A DNA stretch of 33,708 nt from Bryobacterales bacterium (GCA_020847975.1 JADLBD010000206.1:1-33708); one strand, 5' to 3'. Shown: positions 24,037-32,740, counted from the stretch's first letter. A program made the numbers and translations. Notes: a model not told the origin generated them from the letters alone.

Positions 24037-25345
24037 CGACGGCTCCATCAAGCGTGCGGTCCGTGGGGTAGGCTCCGCCGCGGGGGGCTTCCTTCAGCGG
24101 GTACTTCGCGGCGAGTTGCTCATTGATGTCGATGCCGAGGCCCGGTTTGCCGTTGCCGTAGAGGTAACCTTTGCGGATTTCGGGCGTTCCGGGCAGCATT
24201 TCGTGGACTATGGGCGGGAAGTGATTCTCTTCCTGAATGCCGAAGGCGGTGCTCGAGATGTCGACGTGATAGGCGGCAAGGAGGTTGACCGGGTCGTTTT
24301 CGCCGCCTTCCTGGAAGGCTGTCTTCACGCCGAAATACTCACAGAGCGTCGCGAGTTTCTTGATGGGAGTGATGCCACCCGTGGCGGACACGCGGCAGCG
24401 GACGTAGTCGATGAGCCGCTCGGTGACGAGGGGCACATATTCGTAGGGATGGCTGAAGACCTCGCCGACCGCTTGCGGGGTGGTGCAGACCTGGCGGATC
24501 TGGCGGTAGTACTGGATGAGTTCCGGCGCAAGGACGTCCTCGAGGAAGAAGAGCTGATACGGCTGGAGGCGCCGTGACAATTCCACGGCATTCCTTCCGC
24601 TGAGATGGGAATGCACGTCATGGAGGAGCTTGGGAGTGAAGCCGACCTTCGAGCGCACGAATTCGAACACACCGGGAATGGTATCGACGTAGAGTTCCTC
24701 ATCGAAGGCCGCGCCCTGGTAGCCGCCCTCCGGACGATTCCCCTGGCCGGCGGGGATGAAGCCGCCGCCGCCATAGCCGCCTTCGCCATATTGGACACGG
24801 ATGTAGCGCCAACCGGCCTCCATCGACTTCCGGACGGCGGCAACGGCGGAGTCCTTGTCGCGGCCGCCGACGTGGTCGTAGCAGGGGACGGCGTCGCGCG
24901 TCTTCCCGCCGAGCATTTCGTAGACCGGCATCCCGGCGCGTTTGCCCTTGATATCCCACAGGGCCATATCCATTCCGCTGAGGACGTTGTTGTTGATGGG
25001 GCCATTACGCCAGTAAGTGCGGTATTGGGCGCTTTGCCATAGATCCTCGATGCGGTCCACCTGTTTGCCGATGAGCCAGGGGCCGAGATGCTTTTCGAGA
25101 GCGGCGATCACGGCGAAGGGCTGAAAGTGATTGCCCGCGGTCCCGATGCCATAGAGTCCGGGCTCGCTGGTGAGCAGTTTCAGGAAGATCCAGTGGTAGT
25201 TGCCGCCGCCGCTGGTGGTGATGACCTTGAAGCCGGTAATGGTAAGAGGCGGCAAGCCGCGCGTGGCCCGCTGTTCCTGTTGTTGCGCGGCGGCGCTCAT
25301 GGCCGGGGCCGCGAGAATGGGTTTCCAGAGATCTCTGCGTTTCAT
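24026..25345 (-). CDS. Mannonate-dehydratase-like enolase-superfamily protein (mandelate racemase/muconate lactonizing fold)
   Basis: A 439-residue protein of the ManD subgroup. An RR-type leader (MKRRDLWKPILAAPAMSAAA) suggests export. The barrel holds D243-V-H245 (LHDVHSHL), E269 (FLEDVLAPE) and E295 (VGEVFSHP), the acid/Mg ligands typical of the group. ManD enzymes dehydrate D-mannonate or related sugar acids; many members are weak or inactive on the known acids, so the substrate is uncertain. The ATG at 25345 overlaps the TGA of the upstream broken FGE gene as ATGA, so this gene was probably translated from that gene's mRNA; its own leader now carries AGGA only 1 nt away, so expression may be low. 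Confidence 0.82.
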   Translation of the reverse strand: MKRRDLWKPILAAPAMSAAAQQQEQRATRGLPPLTITGFKVITTSGGGNYHWIFLKLLTSEPGLYGIGTAGNHFQPFAVIAALEKHLGPWLIGKQVDRIEDLWQSAQYRTYWRNGPINNNVLSGMDMALWDIKGKRAGMPVYEMLGGKTRDAVPCYDHVGGRDKDSAVAAVRKSMEAGWRYIRVQYGEGGYGGGGFIPAGQGNRPEGGYQGAAFDEELYVDTIPGVFEFVRSKVGFTPKLLHDVHSHLSGRNAVELSRRLQPYQLFFLEDVLAPELIQYYRQIRQVCTTPQAVGEVFSHPYEYVPLVTERLIDYVRCRVSATGGITPIKKLATLCEYFGVKTAFQEGGENDPVNLLAAYHVDISSTAFGIQEENHFPPIVHEMLPGTPEIRKGYLYGNGKPGLGIDINEQLAAKYPLKEAPRGGAYPTDRTLDGAVVRP

Positions 25346-25606
25346 TTCCTGTGAGAGGGCTTTTCACAACGAAAGCCGATGTTGGGGCTGCGTTCAGCGG
25401 GATGGGCCGGCCCAACTGCCGCCGCGCAGCACACAATCTGTTCCTTTCTGCGGGCCCTGCGGATTCGCCGCCGGCGCCGAAGCATAGTAATCACGATCGT
25501 ACCAATCGAGACACACTCCCAGACGCTGCCAGTGTCCCACTTCCCGCGGCCTTGCCATTACGTTATTGTATGCGTCTTTCCGGGTGGGCTTGCGCCATGG
25601 CGCCAT
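25342..25606 (-). pseudogene. Decayed formylglycine-generating-enzyme (FGE/SUMF1-like) C-terminal remnant
   Basis: Three fragments of the FGE-sulfatase family C-terminus survive in two different reading frames on the minus strand. DTGSVWE (about 25515-25535) matches the family motif D-x-x-G-N-V-W-E-W. CLDWYDRDYYASAPAANPQG through VLRGGSW (about 25410-25515) reads in a frame one base off, as if one G of the second Trp codon was lost. SPNIGFRCEKP (about 25355-25390), the terminal IGFRC motif, follows in yet another frame after RGGSW-AGPSR and a stop. Roughly 45 nt between RGGSW and IGFRC are missing relative to intact members. Upstream (25607-25680) only degenerate fragments remain. The final TGA overlaps the ManD-like start. 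FGE converts sulfatase active-site Cys to formylglycine. Confidence 0.7.
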
Positions 25607-25680
25607 GCCAACACACGCCGGCCGCAGGATTTGGTGAGATCATGCCGATCGGTTTGGAAGGACGGCAGACCCAGCCGCCC
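25607..25680 (-). other. Degenerate sequence between kbl and FGE remnant
   Basis: Contains a possible remnant of a PNR-like FGE motif but no intact frame. The kbl stop codon is at 25681-25683. Confidence 0.35.
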
Positions 25681-26865
25681 TCAGATCCCCAACTCGGCCT
25701 TCACCGCAGCAAACTGCTCGGCGGCGAACTCCAGGTCGTCCGGTGTGTGCGCGGCGGATACCTGGATCCGGATGCGGGCTTTGCCTTTGGGAACCACGGG
25801 GAACGAAAAACCGATGACGTACACGCCGCGGGCGAGCAGCAGGTCCGCCATCCGCGCGGCCAGCGCCGCATCTCCGAGCATTACGGGAACAATGGGATGC
25901 TCGCCGGGAAGAATGTGGAACCCCAGTCCGCTCATCCGCTCGCGGAAGAACTTCGTGTTGCTCTCGAGGCGGTCCCGCAGGTCCGTGGAGCGTGAGAGCA
26001 GGTCGAGCGCCTTGAGAGAAGCGGCCGCGATGGGCGGCGCCACGGTGTTCGAAAACAGGTACGGCCGCGACCGCTGCCGCAGCATGGCGATGATCTCTTT
26101 GCGCCCCGAGACATAGCCTCCGCTCGCCCCTCCGAGGGCTTTGCCGAGAGTTCCCGTGAGAATGTCCACGCGCCCCATCACGTGATGATGCTCATGCGTG
26201 CCGCGGCCATGCCTGCCCATGAAGCCCACGGCATGCGAGTCGTCGACCATCACCAGGGCCTGGTATTTTTCCGCGAGATCGCAGATCGCCGGCAGGTTGG
26301 CGATGTAGCCGTCCATTGAAAAGACGCCATCGGTGGCGATCATGCGGAAGCGCGCGCCGGACGCCTCTTTCAGCCGCGCCTCCAGGTCTTCCATGCCGCT
26401 GTTACGGTAGCGGAAGCGCTGCGCTTTCGAAAGCCGGATCCCGTCAATGATGCTGGCGTGGTTCAACTCATCGGAGATCACCGCATCCTCGGCTCCGAGC
26501 AGCGTTTCAAACAATCCGCCGTTGGCGTCGAAGCAGGAGGAATACAAAATAGTGTCGTCCGTGCCGAGAAACTCGCTGATGCGCGCCTCGAGTTGCTTAT
26601 GCAGCGTCTGCGTTCCGCAGATGAACCGCACCGAGGCCAGGCCGTAGCCCCACCTGTCGAGCGCCTCATGGGCGGCGGCGATCAGTTCCGGATGATGCGC
26701 CAGCCCGAGGTAGTTGTTCGCGCACAGGTTCAACACGCGCGCGCCGCCGGCGAGGCCGATATGCGCGTCCTGCGCGGTGCCGATCAACCGCTCGTTCTTG
26801 AACAATCCGCCCGCGCGGATCTCCTCCAGCGTGTCGCGGAGGTGCTGCTCGATTGCGCCGTACAT
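25681..26865 (-). CDS. kbl: Glycine C-acetyltransferase (2-amino-3-ketobutyrate CoA ligase)
   Basis: A 394-residue PLP enzyme of the alpha-oxoamine synthase family. Family signatures are NYLGLAHHPE (51-60), the aspartate and histidine in MVDDSHAVG (207-214) and the PLP-binding Lys242 in TGTLGKALGG. It cleaves 2-amino-3-ketobutyrate with CoA to glycine and acetyl-CoA. The tdh gene upstream ends 3 nt before its start, so the pair forms the threonine-to-glycine pathway. Length and motif spacing match E. coli Kbl. Confidence 0.95.
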   Translation of the reverse strand: MYGAIEQHLRDTLEEIRAGGLFKNERLIGTAQDAHIGLAGGARVLNLCANNYLGLAHHPELIAAAHEALDRWGYGLASVRFICGTQTLHKQLEARISEFLGTDDTILYSSCFDANGGLFETLLGAEDAVISDELNHASIIDGIRLSKAQRFRYRNSGMEDLEARLKEASGARFRMIATDGVFSMDGYIANLPAICDLAEKYQALVMVDDSHAVGFMGRHGRGTHEHHHVMGRVDILTGTLGKALGGASGGYVSGRKEIIAMLRQRSRPYLFSNTVAPPIAAASLKALDLLSRSTDLRDRLESNTKFFRERMSGLGFHILPGEHPIVPVMLGDAALAARMADLLLARGVYVIGFSFPVVPKGKARIRIQVSAAHTPDDLEFAAEQFAAVKAELGI

Positions 26866-26868
26866 CGC

Positions 26869-27897
26869 TTAGTTCTCCCAGGAAAGAATGACCTTGCCGC
26901 AATTGCCCTCGCGCATCGCGGCAAAGCCCTTTTCGAAATCCGTGTAGTGGTAGCGGTGCGTGATGACGGGGTCAATCTTCAACCCCGATTCGAGCATCAC
27001 CGTCATTTTGTACCAGGTTTCGTACATCTCCCGGCCATAGATTCCCTTGATGGTGAGGCCGTTGAAGATGACCGTATTCCAATCGATCTGCATCGGGGAG
27101 GAAGGGATGCCGAGCATCGCGATGCGGCCGCCGTGCGCCATGTTGGCGAGCATATCGCGAAAGGCCTGTTCGTTGCCCGACATCTCGAGGCCGATGTCGA
27201 AGCCTTCGGCCATGCGCAGTTCCTTCTGCGCGGAAGCGACGGAGCGTTCTCTCACGTCAATGGCAAGCGTGACACCCACTTTGCGCGCCAGTTCGAGGCG
27301 GGCCGGATTGACGTCCGTGATCACAACGTAGCGCGCCCCGGCGTGCCGCGCCACCGCCGCCGCCATGATTCCAATGGGACCGGCTCCGGTCACCAGCACA
27401 TCCTCGCCGAGCAGGGGAAACGACAGGGCGGTATGAACGGCATTGCCGAACGGATCGAAGATCGACGCGACGTCGAGGTCAATCGATGGGGCATGGCGCC
27501 AGATGTTCGACATCGGCAGCGCGATGTATTCCGCGAACGCTCCGGGGCGGTTCACTCCCACACCCTGGGTATGCGCGCAAAGATGACGCCGCCCGGCCAT
27601 GCAGTTGCGGCAGCGGCCGCACACGACGTGGCCTTCTCCCGAGACGATCTCGCCGGGATGGAAGTCGAGGACGTTCGAGCCGACGGCCACCACTTTGCCG
27701 ACGAACTCGTGCCCGATATGCATCGGCACGGGAATGGTGCGCCTGGCCCAATCGTCCCAGTTGTAGATGTGGAGGTCGGTCCCGCAGATGCCCGTACGCA
27801 GGACTTGAATGAGAACATCGTTGATTCCGATGCCTGGCTCGGGCACATCCTCGAGCCAGAGCCCTGGAGCCTCTTTCGCCTTGACGAGAGCTTTCAT
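26869..27897 (-). CDS. tdh: L-threonine 3-dehydrogenase
   Basis: A 342-residue zinc medium-chain dehydrogenase. Catalytic-zinc residues Cys38, His63 and Glu64, structural-zinc cysteines 93, 96, 99 and 107, and the NAD-binding TGAGPIGIMAA all match the E. coli enzyme in position. It oxidises threonine to 2-amino-3-ketobutyrate, the substrate of the downstream Kbl. ATG 27897 is preceded by AAGG about 9 nt upstream; the open frame extends further but without Tdh-like sequence. YihY ends 34 nt upstream. Confidence 0.95.
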   Translation of the reverse strand: MKALVKAKEAPGLWLEDVPEPGIGINDVLIQVLRTGICGTDLHIYNWDDWARRTIPVPMHIGHEFVGKVVAVGSNVLDFHPGEIVSGEGHVVCGRCRNCMAGRRHLCAHTQGVGVNRPGAFAEYIALPMSNIWRHAPSIDLDVASIFDPFGNAVHTALSFPLLGEDVLVTGAGPIGIMAAAVARHAGARYVVITDVNPARLELARKVGVTLAIDVRERSVASAQKELRMAEGFDIGLEMSGNEQAFRDMLANMAHGGRIAMLGIPSSPMQIDWNTVIFNGLTIKGIYGREMYETWYKMTVMLESGLKIDPVITHRYHYTDFEKGFAAMREGNCGKVILSWEN

Positions 27898-27931
27898 TAT
27901 ATGAAACCTTTCGTCTCTTATCTTAAACGAG

Positions 27932-28837
27932 CTAACCTTCCACCCGCACCACCCGCCGCATGCGCACGGCGTTGTCGCCGGGAACGATGCGCGAGCCGTA
28001 CCGCCTGGCATAGACGCGGGTGAACTCAGCACCGAGCAGGAAGATCTGCGCCGAATAGTAGATCCACATGAGGAGAACCACCAGTGAGCCGGCCGCGCCA
28101 TACGCGTTCCCCACCGTGCCCAATCCCAGGTAGAACCCGATCAATCCTTTGCCGATCGTGAACAGCAGCGCCGTCGCCGCCGCGCCGACCCACACGTCAC
28201 GCCAGGAAGACTTGACGTCGGGGATCACTTTATAGATCGCCGCGAACACTACGGTGATCATCGCCATTGACACGGTTCCATTGAGGGCGTAAAGCACCAA
28301 GGCCGGCAGTGGAAGCAACTCGCCGGCCATGTGCGCGAATGCCGCAAGCGTGGCGCTCACCAGCACGGACAGGAGAATCAGCAGGCCGATTCCCATCAGC
28401 ATGACGAAGCTGAACACCCGCTTGCGCAGGAAGCTGTGCAAGAACCGGCCGGGCCTCGGGGCGACCTCCCAAATGCCGTTCAGGGCATCCTGCAGTTCGA
28501 CGAAAGCAATGCTGGCGGTGAAGAGCAGGGTGACGATTCCAAAGAAGGTGGCCACGCCGAGGTTGGCCCGGGCGCTGGTGAGAATCGTTTGGACCAGGGC
28601 GGTCGCGCGCGGTCCGAACCATTCCATGGACCGCTGGAGCACCTGGCGGTGCACCTCCGGCTGGCCCAACAGGCTGCTTGCGACCGCCACGGCAATGATC
28701 AGCATCGGGGCGAGCGAGAGCGCCGTATGAAAGGCCAATGCCGCCGCCAGGCTGGAGCCGCCGCCGGCGCACCATTCCTCCACCGTTTCGCGGATCAGGG
28801 ATACCGCGATCCGGCACCTGGCTCGTAAGTTCAGCAT
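27932..28837 (-). CDS. YihY/BrkB-family inner-membrane protein
   Basis: A 301-residue protein with about six hydrophobic segments and the family motifs SLAAALAFHTALSLAPML (early) and AAGSLVVLLMWIYYSAQIFLLGAEFTRVYARRYG (late). Function of the family is unsettled; it was once called RNase BN in error. It is on the same strand as tdh, with a 34-nt gap, so co-transcription is possible. The start ATG 28837 has GGAG 11-12 nt upstream. Confidence 0.9.
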   Translation of the reverse strand: MLNLRARCRIAVSLIRETVEEWCAGGGSSLAAALAFHTALSLAPMLIIAVAVASSLLGQPEVHRQVLQRSMEWFGPRATALVQTILTSARANLGVATFFGIVTLLFTASIAFVELQDALNGIWEVAPRPGRFLHSFLRKRVFSFVMLMGIGLLILLSVLVSATLAAFAHMAGELLPLPALVLYALNGTVSMAMITVVFAAIYKVIPDVKSSWRDVWVGAAATALLFTIGKGLIGFYLGLGTVGNAYGAAGSLVVLLMWIYYSAQIFLLGAEFTRVYARRYGSRIVPGDNAVRMRRVVRVEG

Positions 28838-28927
28838 GATTGCTACAACTCCAGCGTAGGAGGGAAGGGCAATGGGGGGCCATCCCTTGAAGAGGTGAGA
28901 TGAGATGAACGAACAGGGTATTCCCCG

Positions 28928-29866
28928 TCAGAGGGCGAGTTTCTGTTTTCTCACTGCAAGGACAAAAGCGTCGCGGCGGGCGCGCACTTCCTCCGCGCTT
29001 TTCTTCGACCAGTCATAGAAGCCTTGACCGGTCTTGACGCCGAGTTTTCCCGCATCGCGCAACTCGCGCAGCAAGCCTGGCGCGCGCGGCTCATTGAGCA
29101 AGTCGCGCGCGACGTAGTCGATGATCGCGTAGCTCATGTCGAGGCCAACCATGTCCTGGTGCTCGAGGATTCCGTAGGCGGGCAAACGCAGCCCAAAGCC
29201 CGCGCGCGCCGCCAGGTCCACGTCCTCGACGCTGGCGATCCCCTCCTGGACGATGTGAACGGCCTCCCGCACGAGCGCCATCTGGAGGCGGTTGCCGAGT
29301 TGTCCGGGACGGTCTTTGCGCACCACGACCGGAATCTTGCCGCAACGCACGAGCAGCGCCCGCACCTGCTCGACTACCTCGGGCGCGGTCCGATCGCCTT
29401 TCACGAGTTCCACCAGCGGCATCAGGTGGGGCGGATTCCAGAAATGCGCCGTCAGCACCCTCTCCGGCCGCGAGCATTTCGATTGAATCGCCGTGATGCT
29501 CAGCCCGGAGGTGTTGGTGGCGAGAATGGCCTCCGGCTTCGCCAGGGAATCCATGCGCGCGAAGAGATTCTGTTTGAACTCCATGTCTTCCGGCGCCGAT
29601 TCGATCACCAGATCCACGTGCCGGACTGTGTCATCAAAGCTGGTGGACGCATGGAGCAGGCGTGGAACGCGGGCCACGGCGTCAGCGTCCGCAAGCCCGT
29701 TTTCGCCGAGCAGTTGCGCCTGTCCCAGCGCTTTCTCGAGCCCCTGGCGGGCGCTTTCCGCGGCCCGGCTGAGGATAGTCGTCTCGACACGCGCCAAGGC
29801 GAGCGTCATGGCGATGCCGGGTCCCATCATCCCGGTGCCGATTACGGCGGCTGTTTGAATGGTCAT
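28928..29866 (-). CDS. 3-hydroxyacyl-CoA dehydrogenase, NAD-binding (3-hydroxybutyryl-CoA dehydrogenase-like)
   Basis: A 312-residue two-domain NAD-dependent dehydrogenase. The Rossmann motif G10-T-G-M-M-G15 is followed by the catalytic His141 in HFWNPPHLMPLVE; the C-terminal domain (about 190-295) is present. It oxidises 3-hydroxyacyl-CoA; the exact chain length or a gulonate-like substrate cannot be told. It begins 3 nt after the stop of a sulfatase on the same strand, with GGA upstream in the sulfatase stop region, so the pair is probably co-transcribed. Confidence 0.88.
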   Translation of the reverse strand: MTIQTAAVIGTGMMGPGIAMTLALARVETTILSRAAESARQGLEKALGQAQLLGENGLADADAVARVPRLLHASTSFDDTVRHVDLVIESAPEDMEFKQNLFARMDSLAKPEAILATNTSGLSITAIQSKCSRPERVLTAHFWNPPHLMPLVELVKGDRTAPEVVEQVRALLVRCGKIPVVVRKDRPGQLGNRLQMALVREAVHIVQEGIASVEDVDLAARAGFGLRLPAYGILEHQDMVGLDMSYAIIDYVARDLLNEPRAPGLLRELRDAGKLGVKTGQGFYDWSKKSAEEVRARRDAFVLAVRKQKLAL

Positions 29867-29869
29867 AGA

Positions 29870-31423
29870 TTATTCCGGCTTGTGCGGGCCTCGCGCGGCG
29901 GCTTTCTTCCGCTCGTCCTCCGGCAAGGCGCTGTTGAACGATGCGCCGAAGCCCGTCGTCTGGCGGTAGGGGTAAGCCTGCCAGGGATCGTTGCCGTCGA
30001 TCAACGGATCTCCGGTCTTGCGCAGGTAGGCCTCGAGGGATCCGCGGAGGCGGGCGAGCGTGGCCACCTGCTGAGGGTCCTCGGCGAGATTGCGCACCTG
30101 GTAGGGGTCCGCCGCGACGTCGTACAACTCCTCGGGCGGGCGTTTACCGAAGCAGAGTTCGTACTGGAGCGGATATTTCTTCCGGTTGGCCGGATCGAGC
30201 ATGAAGTCTTTCGTGGGGCTTGCGTCGACATCGCCGTGAAATGTCTTGTTGGAGGAGACAAAATCGGGGCCGCCTGCCGGCCACCGCTCGGGCGCGAAAT
30301 TTCGGATGTAGAGGTGGTTTTCCGTGCGTAGGGCGCGCATGGGATAGGTTTCGCCGCCGGGGCGGCACCACGTGTGGCGCTCGAGAGCGGCATACACATG
30401 ATCGCGCTGTGGGTCTCGATCGTTACGGTCGAGCAGGGGCAGCAGGCTTCTCCCGGCGGATCCCCGCGGAGGGTCGATGCCGGCGGCTTCGAGGAGGGTG
30501 GGTGCGAGGTCGATGTGGCTGATGAAATCGTCAATCCGCCGGCGTCCCGAGACGCGGGTGGGCCAGCGGATAGCAAGCGGCATGCGTGTGCCCAAATCAT
30601 AGAGGCTGGCTTTGGCGCGGGGGAAGGGCATTCCGTTGTCGCTGGTGACGACAATCAAGGTGCGGTCCAGTTCGCCAGTGCTTGTCAGGATGTCGAGCGC
30701 GCGCCCGAGTTGCTGGTCGAACCACTCCACTTCCATGTAGTAGTCGAGCAGGTCGCCGCGCACTTCAGGTGTATCCGGAAGGAAGGCGGGCACAGCAACG
30801 TCTTCCGGTTTCTTGCCCGCCTGGAGTCCTGCTCCGCGGGCGTAGATGCGATGGGGTTCCGTGCTGCCGAGCCAGAAGAAGAAGGGCTTCTCTTGTGGCT
30901 TGTCCTTGAGAAATTGCTCGAGGTTTGCCGCGTAGTCTCTTGGGTCAATTCCTTCACGAACAGGAGCGGCATGACGCCGCTGATTGTATTCTCGGCCGGT
31001 GGGATTGCGGGTCAGTCCGGCGGCCTTCCAATCGCCGGGGCCCCAGCCTTTGCCGGTGAAGCCGGTGAAGTAGCCGGAGTCTTCGAGCAGATGCGGAAAC
31101 AGAGGAAGCTGCGGCGGTATCGTTCCGTACAGCACGCCCGCCTCTCCCACCTGCCAGATCTGGCGTCCTGTCAGAATGGCGCTGCGGGACGGCGTGCAAG
31201 AGGGGGAAGCGCAGTAGGAGTTGGTGAAGAGAGCGCCTTCGCGCGCCACCCTGTCGAAAGCCGGCGTCTTCACCACCTTGTCCCCGTAGGCGCCGGCGTG
31301 GGGATAGGACATATCGTCGGCAAGCACGAACAGGATGTTAGGCCGGCTTGCGCGGCGGCGGCAGCCCGCCAATGCAAGGCCTATCGACGTGACCCACTCG
31401 CGCCGGTTGATGCGTTCCGCCAT
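29870..31423 (-). CDS. Sulfatase (Cys type, heparan/glucosamine-sulfatase-like)
   Basis: A 517-residue sulfatase. The leader has RR and then a lipobox-like LALAGC (Cys21), so it may be a lipoprotein. The active-site motif Cys76-T-P-S-R80-SAILTG and metal residues in LADDMS (35-40) and VTSDNGMPF are present. Sequence context (EGALFTNSYCASPSCTPSR, PHLLEDSGYFTGFTGKGW) is most like N-sulfoglucosamine sulfohydrolase-type enzymes. It needs FGE activation. It lies 3 nt upstream of the hydroxyacyl-CoA dehydrogenase and is divergent from the small barrel-like gene. Confidence 0.9.
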   Translation of the reverse strand: MAERINRREWVTSIGLALAGCRRRASRPNILFVLADDMSYPHAGAYGDKVVKTPAFDRVAREGALFTNSYCASPSCTPSRSAILTGRQIWQVGEAGVLYGTIPPQLPLFPHLLEDSGYFTGFTGKGWGPGDWKAAGLTRNPTGREYNQRRHAAPVREGIDPRDYAANLEQFLKDKPQEKPFFFWLGSTEPHRIYARGAGLQAGKKPEDVAVPAFLPDTPEVRGDLLDYYMEVEWFDQQLGRALDILTSTGELDRTLIVVTSDNGMPFPRAKASLYDLGTRMPLAIRWPTRVSGRRRIDDFISHIDLAPTLLEAAGIDPPRGSAGRSLLPLLDRNDRDPQRDHVYAALERHTWCRPGGETYPMRALRTENHLYIRNFAPERWPAGGPDFVSSNKTFHGDVDASPTKDFMLDPANRKKYPLQYELCFGKRPPEELYDVAADPYQVRNLAEDPQQVATLARLRGSLEAYLRKTGDPLIDGNDPWQAYPYRQTTGFGASFNSALPEDERKKAAARGPHKPE

Positions 31424-31458
31424 TTTTCGAACTATTATGTCATGAGGCTAAATTCACC

Positions 31459-31464
31459 GAGGAG
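31459..31464 (+). promoter_or_regulatory. Shine-Dalgarno of small barrel-like gene
   Basis: GAGGAG with 8 nt before ATG 31473, a strong and well-spaced site that fixes this start. A TATTAT at 31433-31438 may be its -10 box. Confidence 0.6.
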
Positions 31465-31472
31465 ACACTCAC

Positions 31473-31757
31473 ATGATCGTCATTCGCAACTGTTTTGTCG
31501 CCAAGCCGGGAACCGCGAGCAAGCTCGCGGCCCAACTCAAGGAAGCCGCCGGCGCCGCCGGCTTTTCCACGTTCCGTGTCCTCACCGACATGACCGGCGA
31601 TTTCAACCGGGTCATTTTGGAATACGAAGCTGCAAGCGTAGGCGAGTTCGAGGAACGAATGAAGGAGTACGCAACCAACGAATCCTTCCGCGAGAAGATG
31701 AAGGGCTATACGGACCTCTATCTCACGGGAACCCGGGAGATTCTCCGCGTCGTCTGA
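31473..31757 (+). CDS. Small dimeric alpha/beta-barrel-like protein
   Basis: A 94-residue cytoplasmic protein with a ferredoxin-like beta-alpha-beta-beta-alpha-beta pattern (VIRNCFVAKPG, then ILEYEAASVGEFEERMKEY and YTDLYLTGTREILRVV), the layout of antibiotic-biosynthesis-monooxygenase-like and DUF1330-like dimeric proteins. The assignment is by pattern only. It has a strong ribosome-binding site and is convergent with the isomerase gene, which ends 3 nt after it. Confidence 0.6.
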   Translation: MIVIRNCFVAKPGTASKLAAQLKEAAGAAGFSTFRVLTDMTGDFNRVILEYEAASVGEFEERMKEYATNESFREKMKGYTDLYLTGTREILRVV

Positions 31758-31759
31758 GG

Positions 31760-32641
31760 TTACAGCATTCCCGCGCCGCGGAGGACCTTCTCCGACTTTT
31801 GCCTGATCTCCATGGCCACTTCGTAGGGATCGCCCTTTTGGAGCCTGGGATAGAAAAGCTCCACCGATAGCGGACCCTCGTAGCGCGCCTTGCGAATAGC
31901 ATGCAGGATTTTCACGAGCGGCGAGACACCATCGCCTGGAATGTCGCGGGTGGCATTATCGAGGAGTTCCCGCGGGATGTCCGGAACGTCCTGGAAATGG
32001 ACGTGGTGGATCTCGCCGGGGCGAATCATGTCCAAATCCTCCATTTTGCTCAAGCCGGCGCGAAAGTGGTAGAAGTCAAATATTGGCTTGACAAAAGGAT
32101 GATTCACTTCTCGAAGCAGGTTCAGTGAAGTGGGCAGACACCCGACGAAGGTGGAGCCGCGCATGAATTCCACCATGGCGGTGACGCCGAACGGTTTGAC
32201 GATCTCGCCCACCTCGCGCAGCCGGCCGACGGCGCGCTTGTAATCATCGAGGGTGTACTTTCCCGTGGCGGCGCAAGGGCACACCATGCGATCGACGCCG
32301 AGCGCAGCCAGCCGCTCGGCCCGGAATTTGAGTTCGACGAGAGCCTTCGCCCGTTCCGGATTCGGCTCGACGAGCCCGCGCACGCCGCCGCTCGAGACGG
32401 CCTTCATTCCGAGGTCACTCAAGAGACGTTTGGCCGCGGGCAGCCCCTCTTTATCCACAAACGGATCGAGTTGCGGCGGGATAATCTCGACGTGACGAAT
32501 GCCGGCTTTGGCGTAGCCTTCGAGGGATTGACGAAAAGTCGATCCGGCGGAAGTGGTCTGGTGGAGGCAGAGAGGCCACTTGGAAGCAGGGGATGCCAGA
32601 GCGAGGGCGGGGGAATGAAGGAGGGTGCGTCTGGTGATCAT
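31760..32641 (-). CDS. Exported sugar-phosphate isomerase/epimerase-like TIM-barrel protein
   Basis: A 293-residue AP-endonuclease-2/xylose-isomerase-like TIM barrel (QSLEGYAKAGIRHVEIIPPQ, then PIFDFYHF, GEIHHVHFQDVPD and SVELFYP). The conserved His and Glu/Asp residues of the metal site are in these motifs. An RR-type leader (MITRRTLLHSPALALASPAS) suggests export, unusual for an isomerase but frequent in this lineage. Substrate unknown. ATG 32641 has no Shine-Dalgarno; TAATAT ends 9 nt upstream. Confidence 0.78.
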   Translation of the reverse strand: MITRRTLLHSPALALASPASKWPLCLHQTTSAGSTFRQSLEGYAKAGIRHVEIIPPQLDPFVDKEGLPAAKRLLSDLGMKAVSSGGVRGLVEPNPERAKALVELKFRAERLAALGVDRMVCPCAATGKYTLDDYKRAVGRLREVGEIVKPFGVTAMVEFMRGSTFVGCLPTSLNLLREVNHPFVKPIFDFYHFRAGLSKMEDLDMIRPGEIHHVHFQDVPDIPRELLDNATRDIPGDGVSPLVKILHAIRKARYEGPLSVELFYPRLQKGDPYEVAMEIRQKSEKVLRGAGML

Positions 32642-32650
32642 GGGTCTACG

Positions 32651-32656
32651 ATATTA
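32651..32656 (-). promoter_or_regulatory. -10-like TAATAT before isomerase-like gene
   Basis: Minus-strand TAATAT ends 9 nt before ATG 32641, again without a ribosome-binding site. Confidence 0.35.
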
Positions 32657-32740
32657 CAGGATATCGCGTGAGGAGCGATGACCATGAGGATTCACTCTTG
32701 AAGCCGAATTCCGCACCGATGAGTACGGTATTGGAGTGAC

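Noticed and set aside
26458..28023. Long plus-strand open frame opposite kbl and tdh
   Set aside because: Antisense to two highly conserved enzymes; composition is not protein-like.
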